Origin: Ceratotherium simum simum
Taxonomy: Eukaryota > Chordata > Mammalia > Perissodactyla > Rhinocerotidae
DNA length: 64,000 nucleotides
Reading direction: 5' to 3'
NCBI RefSeq assembly: GCF_000283155.1
Contig: NW_004454177.1
Location: 7,213,230-7,277,229 of the forward strand
This document shows, piece after piece, positions 52,671-63,331 of this stretch. The translations under genes were made by a program, and so were the position numbers. The first letter of the stretch is position 1; each line of letters opens with the position of its first letter. The notes below the pieces were generated by a model. The model was given only the letters and a program-made list of their open reading frames with translations. It was not told the origin of the DNA and ran no database searches.

Positions 52671-55600
52671 ATGGCAGCATTAAGCACTCATATATCAATA
52701 ATCACCCTAAATGTAAATGGATTGAATTCTCCAATCAAAAGGCACAGAGTGGCTGGATGGATTAAAAAACAAGACCCAACAATATGCTGCCTCCAGGAAA
52801 CACATATCAGCTCTAAAGACAAACATAGGCTCAGAGTGAAGGGATGGAAGACGATACTCCAAGCAAATGGCAAGCAAAAGAAAGCAGGTGTTGCCATACA
52901 TGTATCAGACAAAGCAAACTTCAAGATAAAAAAGACAATGAGAGACAAAGAGGGACAGTATATAATGATAAAAAGGACATTCCACCAAGAGAACATAACA
53001 CTTAAGAATATATATGCACCTAACACAGGAGCACCAAAGTATATAAAGCAACTATTAACAGACCTAAAGTGAGAAATTGACAGCAGCACAATAATAGTAG
53101 GGGACCTCAACACCCCACTTACATCAATGGATAGATCATCCAGATGGAAAGTCAACAAGGAAACAGTGGCCTTAAATGAAATACTAGACCAGATGGACTT
53201 AACAGATATATATAGAACATTCCATCCAAAACTAGCAGAATACACATTCTTCTCAAGTGCACATGGAACATTCTCAAAGATAGACCATATGTTGGGACAC
53301 AAGGCAAACCTCAATAAATTTAAGAAGATTGAAATCACATCAAGCATCTTTTCCAACCACAATGCTATGAAACTAGAAATCAACTACAAGAAAGAGGCTG
53401 GGAAAGCCACAAATGTGTGGAGACTAAACAACATGCTACTGAACAATCATTGGATCAATGAAGAAATCAAAGGAGAGATCAAAAAATACCTGGAGACAAA
53501 TGAAAATGAAAACACAACATACCAACTCTTATGGGATACAGCAAAAGTGGTGCTAAGAGGGAAATTTATAGCAATACAGGCCTACCTCAACAAAGAAGAA
53601 AAATCTCAAATAAGTAATCTTAAACTACACCTAACAGAATAAGAAAAAGAAGAACAAACAAAGCCCAAAGTCAGCAGAAGGAGAGAAATAATAAAAATTA
53701 GAGCAGAAACAAGAAAAAGAAGAACAAACAAAGCCCAAAGTCAGCAGAAGAGGGGAAATAATAAAAATTAGAGCAGAAATAAATGATTGGAAAATAGAAA
53801 AGATCAATGAAGCTAAGAGCTGGTTCTTTGAGAAGATAAACAAAATTGACAACCCTTAGCCAGACTCACTAAGAAAAAAAGAGAAGGCTCAAATAAATAA
53901 AATTAAAGAGGAAAGAGGAGAATTTACAATGGATACCACAGAAATACAAAGGATTATAAGAGAATACATGAAAAACTATATGCCAATAAATTGGATGACC
54001 TAGAAGAAACAGATAAATTCTTAGACTCATACAAGCTCCCAAAACTGAATCAAGAAGAAATAGAGAATCTGAACAGACCAATTACAAGTAAAGAGATTGA
54101 AACAGTAACCAAAAACCTCCCAAAAAACAAAAGTCCAAGACCAGATGGCTTCTCTGGAGAATTCTACCAAATATTCAAAGAAGATTTAATACCTATCCTT
54201 CTTAACTATTCCAAAGAATTGAAGAAGAGAGAATGCTTCCTAACTCATTCTATGAGGCCGGCATTACCCTGATAGCAAAACCAGACAAAGACAACACAAA
54301 GAAGGAAAATTACAGGCTAATATTGCTGATGAATATAGATGCAAAAATCCTCAACAAAATATTGGTAAATTGAATACAGCAATACATTAAAAGCATCATA
54401 CACCAAGATTGAGTGGGATTTATATCAAGGACTCAGGGATGGTTCAACATCTGCAAATCAATCAATGTGATGCACCACATTAACAAAACGAGGACTAAAA
54501 ATCACATGATCATCTCAATAGATGCAGAGAAAGCATTTGATAAAATCCAACACCCATTTATGATCAAGACTCTGAATAAAATTGGTATAGAAGGAAAGTA
54601 CCTCAACCTCATAAAGGCCATATATGACAAACCCACAGTCAACATCATACTTAATGGTGAAAAACTAAAAGCCATCCCTCTGAGAACAGGAGCAAGACAA
54701 GGGAGCCCACTCTCATTCCTCCTATTCAACATAGTACTGGAGGTTTGGGCCAGAGCAATTAGGCAAGAAAAAGAAATAAAACTACCCAAATTAGAAAGGA
54801 AGAAGTAAAACTTTCACTGTTTGCAGACATAATTATATATACAGAAAACCCTAAAAAATGCACCAGCAAGCTATTAGAAAGAATCAACAACTACAGCAAA
54901 GTTGCAGGGTACAAAATCAACTTACAAAAATCAGTGGCATTTCTATACACTAATAATGAACTAGCAGAAAGAGAAGTCGAGAATACAATCCCATTTACAA
55001 TAGCAACAAAAAGAATAAAATATCTAGGAATAAATTTAACCAAGGAGGTGAAAGACCTTTACACAGAAACTATAAGACATTATCGAAAGAAATCAAAGAA
55101 GACATAAGGAAATAGAAAGATATTCTATACCCATAGATTGGAAAAATAAACATAGTTAAAATGTCCATATTACCTAAAGCAATCTACAGATTCAATGCAA
55201 TCTCACTCAGAATCCCGATGACATTCTTCATGGAAATAGAACAAAGAATCCTAAAATTTATATGGAACAACAAAAGACCCTGAATAGCCAAAGCACTCCT
55301 GAGAAAAAAGAACAAAAGTGGAGGCATCACAATCCCTGACTTCAAAATACGCTACAAAGCTACAGTAATCAAAACAGCACGGTACTGGCACAAAAACAGA
55401 CATGCAGATCAATGCAACAGAATTGAAAGCCCAGAAATAAAACCACACATCTATGAACAGCTAATCTTTCACAAAGGAGCCAAGAACATACAATGGAGAA
55501 AGGAAAGTCTCTTCAATAAATGGTGTAAGGAAAATTGGACAGCCACATGCAAAAGAATGAAAGTAGACCATTATCTTACACCATACACAAAAATTAACAC

Positions 55601-56538
55601 AAAATGGATTAACGACTTGAATGTAAGACCTGAAAGCACAAAAATCCTAGGAGAAAATATAGGCGGTGCACTCTTTGACATCGGTCTTAGCAGTATCTTT
55701 TCAAATAACATGTCTATCAGGCAAGGGAAACAAAAGAAAAAATAAACAAGTGGGATTACATCAGACTAAAAAGCTTCTGCAAGGCAAAGGAAACCATGAA
55801 CATAATGAAAAGACAACCCACCAACTGGCAGAAAATATTTGCAAATCATATATCTGACAAGGGGTTAATTTCTAAAATATATAAAGAACTTGTACAACTC
55901 AACAAAACAAAAAGAGAACTCGATGAAAAAATGGACAGAGGATATGAATAGACATTTTTCCAAAGAATATATACAGATGGCCAACAGGCACATGAAAAGA
56001 TATTCAACATCACTAATTATTATGGAAATGCAAATCAAAACTACAACGAGATATCACCTCACTCCCGTCAGAATGGCTATAATTAACAAGACAAGAAATA
56101 ATAAGTGTTGGAGAGGATGTGGAGAGAAGGGAACCCACATACACTGCTGGTGAGAGTGCAAACTGGTGCAGCTGCTACAGAAAACATTATGGAGATTTCT
56201 CAAAAAATTGAAAATAGAAATACCATACGATCCAGCTATCCCATTACTGGGTATTTATCCAAAGAACTTGAAATCAACAATGCAAAGAGATCTATGCACC
56301 TCTATGTTCATTGAAGTATTATTCACAACAGCCAAGATGTAGAAGTCTCCATCAATTGATGAATAGATAAAGATGTGGTATTTCTCTATATACAATGGAA
56401 TACTACTCAGCCATGAAAAAAGACAAAATCATCCCAGTTGCAACAACATGGGTGGACCTTGAGGGTATTATGTTAAGTAAAATAAGCCAGACAGAGAAAG
56501 GCAAACACTGTATGATTTCACTCATATGTGGACGATAA
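52671..56538 (+). pseudogene. L1 ORF2 relic (endonuclease-reverse transcriptase), broken
   Basis: ORF2p nicks target DNA and reverse-transcribes L1 RNA. The apurinic-type endonuclease domain spans about 52671-53390: LNVNGLNSPIKRHR, the catalytic QETH near 52792, GDLNTPL and the SKIDHML end motif are visible. The reverse transcriptase region runs about 54060-54870, with [14 protein letters not shown] and [11 protein letters not shown] intact. The active-site FADD box is reduced to FAD followed by Ile (54820-54831). In-frame stops at 53070-53072 and 53640-53642, a 70-bp duplication, and several indels destroy it. The C terminus ends ...ISLICGR, stop 56536-56538. Confidence 0.93.
53641..53780 (+). 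repeat. 70-bp tandem duplication inside L1 ORF2
   Basis: The unit aagaaaaagaagaacaaaca ... gagcagaaa(c/t) at 53641-53710 recurs at 53711-53780 with three or four differences (around 'aggagag'/'agagggg' and the last base). Seventy is not a multiple of three, so the duplication shifts the frame between the endonuclease and reverse transcriptase regions. Confidence 0.95.
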
Positions 56539-56782
56539 ACAAACACATGGATAAAGAGAACAGATGAGTGGTTACCAGAGGGGAAGGGGGTGGGGGTATG
56601 GGTAAAAGGGGTAAAGGGGCACATATGTATGGTGATGGATAAAAACTAGACTATTGGTCGTGAGCACCATGCAGTCTGTACAAAAACTGGTGTATAATAA
56701 TGTACACCTGAAATTACATAATGTTGTATAAACCAACATGACCTCAATAAAAAAATGTGAAATAAAATAAATAAAATAAAAT
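56539..56782 (+). other. L1 3' UTR and A-rich tail
   Basis: Contains the G-rich tract 'ggggaagggggtgggggtat' (56580-56599) typical of L1 3' UTRs, 'gtacacctgaaattacataat', then AATAAAA repeats. Confidence 0.85.
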
Positions 56783-56861
56783 AAATTGCAAACTCTTCCC
56801 CAGCCCCTTACTTTGCTCTCCTTTCCGCTTAAAAACATTTGCCTTCTAATATACTATACAG

Positions 56862-57171
56862 GGGCCCGCCCCGTGGCTTAGTGGTTAGGTGCGTGAGCTC
56901 TGCTATAGGCGGCCTGGGTTCAGATCCTGGGCGCGCGCCGACGCACCACTTTTCTAGCCGTGCTGGTGCGGTGTCCCACAGACAGCAACTAGAGGGATGT
57001 GCAACTATGATGTACAGCTATCTACTGGGGCAATGGGGAGAAAAGGGGGTAAAAAAAGGAGGAGGATTGGCAATAGATGTTAGCTCAGGGCCAGTCTTCC
57101 TCAGCAAAAAGAGGAGGATTGGCATGGATGTTAGCTCAGGGCTGATCTTCCTCACACACACACAAAAATAA
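56862..57171 (+). mobile_element. ERE SINE, sense, long form with duplicated tail, 15-bp perfect TSD
   Basis: Head 'ggggcccgccccgtggctta', A-box 'gtggcttagtggttagg', B box 'ggttcagatcctggg', a middle part found in longer EREs ('gatgtgcaactatgatgtac'), and two copies of the '(g)aggattggc...ttagctcagggc' tail (57059-57105; 57111-57152) ending in (CA)n. TAATATACTATACAG is identical at 56847-56861 and 57172-57186. Frame 56839-57171 is SINE-derived. Confidence 0.96.
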
Positions 57172-57344
57172 TAATATACTATACAGTTGTCTAGTTTATT
57201 ATGTTTTGTCTGCTTTCCCAAGTAGAACGTAAACTCTATGAAGGCAGAGTTATCTGTTCTGTTTAACGAGGTAGTCCCAGAGCCTAGACCTGTGTCTGGC
57301 ACATGAAAGGAGCTCAATTAAACATGTGCCGATGGATAAGTGAT

Positions 57345-57540
57345 GCTTTATACATATTCTCTTACTTAATACAACACACTTACAAGGGAGATTCCCTTTC
57401 CCATATTACATACAAGGAAACTGAGGCCCAGAGAGATTAAGCAACTTTTTCAAGGCCACACAGCTAAATAATGACGGAGCTGATTTTGGAACCCAATATC
57501 CCTTTAGAGCCAATGCTAGGGTCAATTATATTACGCTGCC
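57345..57540 (-). mobile_element. MIR SINE, antisense
   Basis: 'cttacttaatacaacacact', 'aaactgaggcccagagagat' and 'aaggccacacagctaaataa' are in antisense MIR order. Confidence 0.85.
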
Positions 57541-57544
57541 TCAT

Positions 57545-57774
57545 CTGTCCATCTTTCCATCGTTCATCCACCCATCTTTCCAGTCTCTTTCTCTGGCAAA
57601 ATCCACTTTGTACCAGCCATTGTGATGGGTTTGTGGGTCCAGAGGAGAAATGAGACAGAACTGAATGATCATTGCCTTCAAGGGGCGCACACTACAGCAG
57701 AGCAGACCTCCGAGGGGCTACATTCAGATTTGTAGAAAAGGAAGTTGGTTCTCAGCACGACTAAGCTGGAAAAT
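57545..57774. other. No recognised feature
   Basis: Unique sequence; CATC-rich patch at 57545-57580. The stretch around 57600-57700 may be an L2 antisense fragment ('gtaccagccattgtgatggg', 'tgatcattgccttcaagg'). Confidence 0.4.
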
Positions 57775-58225
57775 TTGGGATGATTTTAATTGTGATCTGG
57801 CATCTAGTAATATTAATCTATTTGTATCTTGTCTGTGTTCCACAATATCCACCAACTCGGCACAGAAGTCTCTGCATAGGAAGGCAAAAGTCTCATCTGA
57901 ATATTTTATTTGGTGCCCAACGCAGTGTTGGTCCTCTGAAAGCTCTTGGTAGAAACTGTAGGAGATGGGGGACGCTTGAAGCAGACGATTATCATTATGT
58001 TGCTGCTTTAGTTAAAGCTAGCCCCGGCTGAAAATCACCAGGGAGAAAAATAATCAAATTGTTCTTCTACTTGTGTATAATCCTGAAGGCTAAAGTTTAG
58101 TTTTTTTAAATCTTGATCGGTGAAGTGTCTGTATAAGAGGATAATTGAACCCGGTTTCTTGGTATGAGATGCAAGTGTTGTGAAATTCTTTCCAGTGAAA
58201 TGTCAACACAATTTTGTTTGTTATT
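57775..58225. promoter_or_regulatory. Candidate conserved non-coding element
   Basis: A 450-base AT-leaning unique block with no transposon landmark. It contains GATTTTAATTGTGATC, AGTAATATTAATCTATTTG, GATTATCATTATG, TAATCAAATTG (58051-58061) and GGATAATTGAACCC. This composition resembles a vertebrate enhancer; untested. Confidence 0.4.
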
Positions 58226-58234
58226 ATTATTATT

Positions 58235-58450
58235 TCTAGGGATAATAGCTAACATTTGTTGAGGATTAACACTGTGCCAGGCCTGTTCTTAGTGCTTTAC
58301 ATATTTTATTTAAAGATCACAACACCCCCGCAACAGGTGGGTAATGTTGGTTCTATTTTACCTAGGAGGAAACGAACTTGGAGAGCTTCGTAAAATCACA
58401 TGTCCACTCTAGCCCAGTGCCTGGAATATAGTGGCTGCTCAAACAATGTT
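58235..58450 (-). mobile_element. MIR SINE, antisense, nearly complete
   Basis: 'aatagctaacatttgttgag', 'ctgtgccaggcctgttctta', 'gtgctttacatattttattt' and 'ctattttacctaggaggaaa' follow antisense MIR. Confidence 0.9.
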
Positions 58451-58715
58451 GCCCCCTTCTTGGCTACTCTGCTTAATAGGACACTGTGGTGTCGAAGCCC
58501 TGAACATTCCTAGACACACCTGTAGTCCATTAGTATTTGTCGCCTAGACCACCTCTTGGGTTAATGAGTTTTACAAGCTGACAACCAGCTGTGCCAGGCA
58601 GTAGTTCTTCCTTCATTTGTTTTAAACTACCTATCTCAGGCTTCAAGTGGAGCCTCTGTAGATCCAGCGATTCAGGAGTTGATGAGCACATTCGTGCTCA
58701 TCTTTGATAGCCTTT
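58451..58715. other. No recognised feature
   Basis: Unique sequence without landmarks. Confidence 0.4.
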
Positions 58716-58717
58716 AA

Positions 58718-59150
58718 TCTTGCCGCCGTTTATTGTGCACCTGAGATGTGCCAGGCGTTGTGCTTCTCTTTGTGGATGCAAAAAGGAAATATCCCCTGAC
58801 CTTAAGGAGCTCTCCCTTAAAAGATTTGATTACCTGATCCTGTAAAATAGTTGTGAGGGGGCCAGCCCGGTGGCGCAAGCGGTTAAGTGTCCACACTCTG
58901 CTGCAGCTGCCCGGGGTTCGCTGGTTCGGATCCCGGGTGCGCACCGACGCACCGCTTGTCAAGCCATGCTGTGGCAGCATCCCATACAAAGTAGAGGAAG
59001 TATGGGCATGGATGTTAGCACAGGGCCAATCTTCCTCAGCAAAAAGAGGAAGATTGGCATCAGATCTTAGCTCAGTGCTGATCTACCTCACACACACGCA
59101 CAAAAAATAGTTGTGAGGAAATGGACTTTGGAACCAAGTAAGCAGAGGCA
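58718..59150 (-). mobile_element. L2 3' end, antisense, split by an ERE
   Basis: 'cgtttattgtgcacctgaga', 'tgtgccaggcgttgtgcttc' and 'ctgaccttaaggagctctcc' are the antisense L2 3' end. Sequence right of the ERE (59119 onward) continues it weakly. Confidence 0.7.
58859..59103 (+). mobile_element. ERE SINE, sense, least decayed copy, 15-bp perfect TSD
   Basis: Head 'ggccagcccggtggcgcaag', A box TGGCGCAAGCGG, B box GGTTCGGATCC (both RNA polymerase III promoter boxes close to consensus), then duplicated tail modules and (CA)n. AAAATAGTTGTGAGG is identical at 58844-58858 and 59104-59118. Tail modules form a 13-bp perfect inverted repeat (59025-59037 with 59046-59058). Confidence 0.97.
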
Positions 59151-59299
59151 CTACACGTAGGCACACAGGTTATGTCCTGCACAACTCCAGATGATGCCCT
59201 CCACATTGAATACAATTATGCACCATGGATTGTGCAGTGCACTACCTGCATATCGGCATACAGTGACCCTGTAGCTACTGAGGGAGTGGGGCAAGGGGT

Positions 59300-59475
59300 G
59301 GAGTGTGTCACAAGCAATTTACTAACATTTTCTTTAAAATTCTGTTTCCTTATCTGTAATATGGTAATCCCACTACCTTCCTCACAGAGTCACCTTGAGG
59401 ATTAAATGAGATCATGCATGCCGAGCGAAGATTACAGTGTCTGGCACAGGGGCTGCTGAATAAATAGGAGCCCCA
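59300..59475 (+). mobile_element. MIR SINE 3' part, sense
   Basis: 'ctgtttccttatctgtaata', 'tcaccttgaggattaaatga' and 'cagtgtctggcacaggggc' with AATAAATA at the end. Confidence 0.85.
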
Positions 59476-59479
59476 TCAT

Positions 59480-62400
59480 CCTCATGTAAGTCAATTACAT
59501 GAGAAGCCCCCTCACTCCTGGGCCCTGCCCTCCACTAGGCTCTGTCTTCTTTTCCGACTCAGTTTCCCATCTCTCCCCAGCCTTGCTTTTGCCCTGTGGA
59601 ACTCCTGGTCAGCCATCAGCAAACCCCGCTTTCCTTAGTCTCTTCTCTGAACATTCCCTGGGTCTCCCTAAGGACACTATTTTCCGGGGAACTCTTTTAG
59701 TTGGTGGCTATTTTCTCTCTCACTGCCATCCAACCTCTGGGCCTGGAGGTGTCCTGGGAACCTTCCTTGCTTCTCATTTCTGCTTTCCCACTATTCTTGG
59801 TCCCTCTCTGAGAACCCCCAGCTTTGGAATTCATATCATCAGGAGCTGTTGTGGGTACCTAACCACTCTTGGAGACTTGCTCTCATTCCTTCAAGATTTC
59901 AGTTCCTGGCTCATTGTCACTTTCTCCAATACTGCCTCTCAAAATTTTTGGTGGTTTCAACATCCATGATCCTTCCAGTACCTTGGCCTCCTAGTTCTCT
60001 GACCTCCTCTTCCAATGTTCTTGTTCTCCCTCCTACCCTGGCCACCCATTCCCATGGCCATACCCTAGACCTTGTCATTGCCAGTCACTGACACTCGTCC
60101 AAGATATACATGTTAAGGAGCCGCCACTTTCATTCTTCTACCTCACAAGCTCTAGTACCCCAACTCTAACAATCCTTCCCCCTAGTGGAACATACGATTT
60201 CTAATCCAAATGCCCTTTGGGGATTCCTGTTCTCCAGTTCTCTCTTTATCCTTATCCAGCTAAAATTCCCTGGGCCATCATTATAATCCCTCTTCTGCGT
60301 ACCCCTCAGCTCCTTTGCTCCTCCTCTTCCTGCATTCAAGGAACAAAACCCCAGCTATGATTAAATCCAACTCTCTGTTGAGTTGGAGCTTACGCATGGG
60401 CAGCTGAACACGGCTGGAGAAAAACCCACCCTCGTCTGAGTGATCTTACTTCCCATTCACGAGTCAAACCTCTGGCCGGCCCCCAGCGCTGCCCGACAAC
60501 CCAGCTATATTTCCCCACCTCTCACTCTCCTGCTCTCCTCCATGCCTGTTGCATTTGTCCCCCCTCCTCAAAGCTGCAGCACCTCCTCCCCTCTCCTCAG
60601 CTGACACCTTTACCTCCTGCAGCACCACCACCACGTCTACCCCCCATGCACCTGTGCTCACCTACCTGCCTGTCTCCTACGACCATGGGTGAATCACCCA
60701 TGCTCCTGGCAAGTGTGTACTTGATCCCATGCACACCAGATTTCCAAGGACCTCACTCCGTAATTCTCCTTGCTCTCTCCTGTCTCATCAATTTCCTCCT
60801 TTTTGCTGCATCATTTCTCTCAGCACAAAGCACACTGCTCTCTCTCTTACCTTTAAAAAAGCTCTGTTGACCCCACATCTCCCTCTAGCAAACTCCTCCA
60901 AAGAGATGTCTGTACCTGTGCATCCAATTTCTCTCCTCTCATTGTCTCTTCAACCCATTCCAATTAAGCCTCATTCCCACTTCTAAAACTGCCATTATCA
61001 AGGTCACAAACGAGCTCAGAGTTGCTAAATCCAATGGTCAGTTCTTTGTCTTCATCCAACTTGACTCATCACCGACATTTGACAGAGCTGATGGCCCCTT
61101 CCTTCTTCAAACACTTTCTTCATTTGCCCTTCAGGACAACACGTCTCCTGATTTTCCTCTTTACTCACCCTGCTTTTTAACTCCCTGTCCTCTTAGTGAT
61201 GGAGTGTCCCAGAGCTCAATCCTTGGACCTCTTCTCTATCTACCCCAAGTGATCTCAGCCAGTCTCATAGCTGTAAGTTCATGGCAGATGAGATGACTCT
61301 CAAATGTACATGTCCATTTCAGGCCTCACCTCTGAACTCCAGACTCATACCTAGCTGCCTATTTGACATCTCCACGTGGATGTCTAAAAATGAACTACGG
61401 ACCCTGCCCTCCAAATCTGCCATAACAGAGTGCCACAAACTGAGTGGCTTGAACAACTGAAATTTATCATCTCACAGTTCTGGAGGTGAAAAGTCCAAAT
61501 CAAGGTGTCGGCAGGGCCCTGCTCTCTCGGAAGGCTCGAGGGAAGGATCTGTTCCAGGCCCCTCTCCAGGCTCTGGTCGTCCTTGACTCGTGGCAGCACA
61601 ACTCCAATCTTCACATGGTGCTCTCCCTGTGATTCTGTGTCCAAATGTCCCGTTTTAATAAGGACATCAGTCATATTGGATTAGGGCCTACCCTAATGAG
61701 GTCTTAACTTGACTGCATCTACAAGGACCCTATTTCCAAATAAGGTCACATTCTCAGGTATTAAGGCTTAGGACTTCAACATATCTTTTTTGAAGGACAC
61801 AATTCAATCCATAACACCTGCTTCTCCTACTTTATCCCATTTTGGTAAATGGTAACTCCATTCTTCTAACAGCTCAGGTCGAAAACCTTGGAGTCATCAG
61901 TGACTGCTTGCTTTCTTATACACCGACATCCAATCCATCAGCATATCTGGTTGGTTCTACCTTCAAAATATATTCTGAATCCCAATACCTCTCATCACCT
62001 CCACTGCCACCTCCGTAGTCTGAGTCACCATCTTGCATCTTCTGGATTAGTGACAATAGCCCCCTAACTTGTCTCCTTGCTTCTGCTCTTGCCTTCCTGT
62101 AGCAGCCAGAGTGACCCTTTTAGATTGTGTCACTGCTCTGTTCATAACGCTCCCATGGCCTCCCATGGCATGTAGAGTAGAAGCCAATGGCCTGCATGGC
62201 CTCGCATGGTCCACCAGCGTCTTTACTTCTGTGGATTCTTCTCTTGCTACTCCCCCCTCCCTCTGTCTGCTCCATCCACTCTGGCCTGCTTGCTGGTTCT
62301 GCCTCAGGGTCTTTGCACTTGCTGTTTCCACTGCTTGGATGCGGTTTCTCTGAATAACCACCTGGCTTGTTCCCCTTGTTCCTTTAGACTTTTGTCCAAG

Positions 62401-62680
62401 TATCACCTTCTCTGTGAGGTCTTCTCTGACGAATCTTTGTAAGAGTGCAACCCTCCCACCCTCACTCCTTATACCCCCCTCCCCACTTTATTTTCTCTCT
62501 AGCATTAAGCCTCATCTGACATACATATTTTACTTGTTTCTTGTCAGTCTCTCCCACTTGAATTCATGCTCCTTGGAGACAGGGATGTTTATCTGTTTGG
62601 ATCACTGCTGTATCCCCAGGCCTGGAACAGGGCTGGTGGTCAGGAAATATTTGTACAGGGAATTAATTGATTGAATTAAT
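59480..62680 (+). mobile_element. Long L2 LINE relic, sense, split by an MLT1-like LTR
   Basis: About 2.8 kb of L2: 'gccataccctagaccttgtc' near 60058, 'aaggtcacaaacgagctcag' near 61001, 'gagtgtcccagagctcaatcc' near 61202, 'gacatctccacgtggatgtc' near 61365. After the LTR it continues with 'ccttggagtcatcagtgact' near 61887, 'agcagccagagtgacccttt' near 62101, 'cagggtctttgcacttgctg' near 62305 and the 3' end 'gtatccccaggcctggaaca' near 62611. The order covers the reverse transcriptase part and 3' end, but all frames are broken (59499-59969 is a chance frame). Confidence 0.85.
61405..61825 (-). mobile_element. MLT1-like MaLR solo LTR, antisense
   Basis: 'ccacaaactgagtggcttga', 'cacagttctggaggtgaaaag', 'caaatcaaggtgtcggcagg', 'ccaaataaggtcacattctc' and 'ggacacaattcaatccataa' are the complement of MaLR LTR landmarks, similar to the copy at 45272-45735. 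It interrupts the L2 between 'gatgtctaaaaatgaac' and 'acctgcttctcc'. Confidence 0.85.
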
Positions 62681-62689
62681 AATCATAAT

Positions 62690-62828
62690 TATAATAATGG
62701 TAAACTGACTGTGATTTGACTGACAGCTTTCAAAGGATGATCACCAGTTAATTTCTCCTGCAGGAGCCTGATGAGGTAGATCTTATTATCCTCATATTGC
62801 AGATGTGGAAACTGAGGCTTAATGTGAT
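62690..62828 (-). mobile_element. MIR fragment, antisense
   Basis: 'gaggtagatcttattatcctc' and 'gcagatgtggaaactgaggc' match antisense MIR. Confidence 0.75.
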
Positions 62829-62841
62829 TATCTGATGGGTC

Positions 62842-63094
62842 CCAGAAATTGACTTGGGAATCAGACCACTCAGGTTCAAATGCTCACTCTGCCTCTTTCT
62901 GCATGTGTGTCTGTAAGCATTTCCCATAATCTCTTGAAGCCTCAGTTTCTTTTTCTACAAATTGGGGGTAATAATAGTTCTCTTTTCATAGAGGTCTTAA
63001 GAAAATTGAATGAGATAATCCTTGCGAAGTTACTGGTAAGTAGGAAGCACTTGATAAATGTTAGTTTTTACTGTTATTATTCTCCCTATTTATT
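62842..63094 (+). mobile_element. MIR SINE, sense, nearly complete
   Basis: 'gggaatcagaccactcaggt', 'gaagcctcagtttctttttc', 'attgggggtaataatagttc' and 'gaatgagataatccttgcga' with the 3' end 'cttgataaatgttagtttt'. Confidence 0.9.
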
Positions 63095-63318
63095 TATTTA
63101 TTTATTTATTTTTAAAGATTTTATTTATTTTATTTTTTCCCCCCAAAGCCCCAGTGGATAGTTGTATGTCATAGCTGCACATCCTTCTAGTTGCTGTATG
63201 CGGGACTCGGCCTCAGGATGAACGGAGAAGTGGTGCCTCGATGCGCACCCGGGATCCGAACCCGGGCCACCAGCATCACAGCGCGTGCACTTAACCACCA
63301 AGCCACAGGGCCGGCCCT
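63095..63318 (-). mobile_element. ERE SINE, antisense, with 13-bp TSD
   Basis: The minus strand has head GGGCCGGCCCTGTGGCTTGG, A-box region 'ttggtggttaagtgc', and B box GGTTCGGATCCCGGG. Its AT-rich tail lies at 63095-63140. CTCCCTATTTATT occurs at 63082-63094 and 63319-63331. It sits in the MIR 3' end. Confidence 0.95.
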
Positions 63319-63331
63319 CTCCCTATTTATT

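Larger units (their letters stand above)
50168..56782 (+). mobile_element. Nearly full-length, inactive L1 LINE retrotransposon
   Basis: About 6.6 kb: a 5' untranslated part (50168-50900), ORF1 relic, inter-ORF spacer with a nested ERE, ORF2 relic, and a 3' UTR ending in an AATAAA-rich A tail (56745-56782). The L2 target sequence is duplicated on both sides (aaatttcaaac at 50157-50167; aaattgcaaac at 56783-56793), one mismatch. Nonsense and frameshift changes in both ORFs rule out autonomous mobility. Moderate decay suggests an age intermediate between the L2/MIR layer and the youngest EREs. Confidence 0.95.
49755..57325 (+). mobile_element. L2 LINE 3' half, sense, split by L1 and ERE insertions
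   Basis: Left part 49755-50167 has 'gtgcctttgcactggctgtt' and 'tcctctgcctggaatgctct'. The L2 resumes at 56783 ('gcaaactcttccccagcccc'), is cut again by the ERE at 56862-57171, and ends with 'gtaaactctatgaaggcaga ... gtgtctggcacatgaaagg'. Removing the two inserts restores a continuous L2 3' end. An A tract with one G (49844-49870) has expanded inside it. Confidence 0.85.

Noticed and set aside
52688..53383. 231-codon minus-strand frame
   Set aside because: It is the complement of the L1 ORF2 endonuclease region; antisense frames of L1 are often long because of A-rich codon bias.
58859..58930. Possible true tRNA gene (A and B boxes present)
   Set aside because: The promoter boxes belong to the tRNA-derived head of an ERE SINE; no cloverleaf or proper 3' end follows.
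59499..59969. 156-codon plus-strand frame
   Set aside because: Part of a long sense L2 relic but in a frame without L2 reverse-transcriptase motifs.
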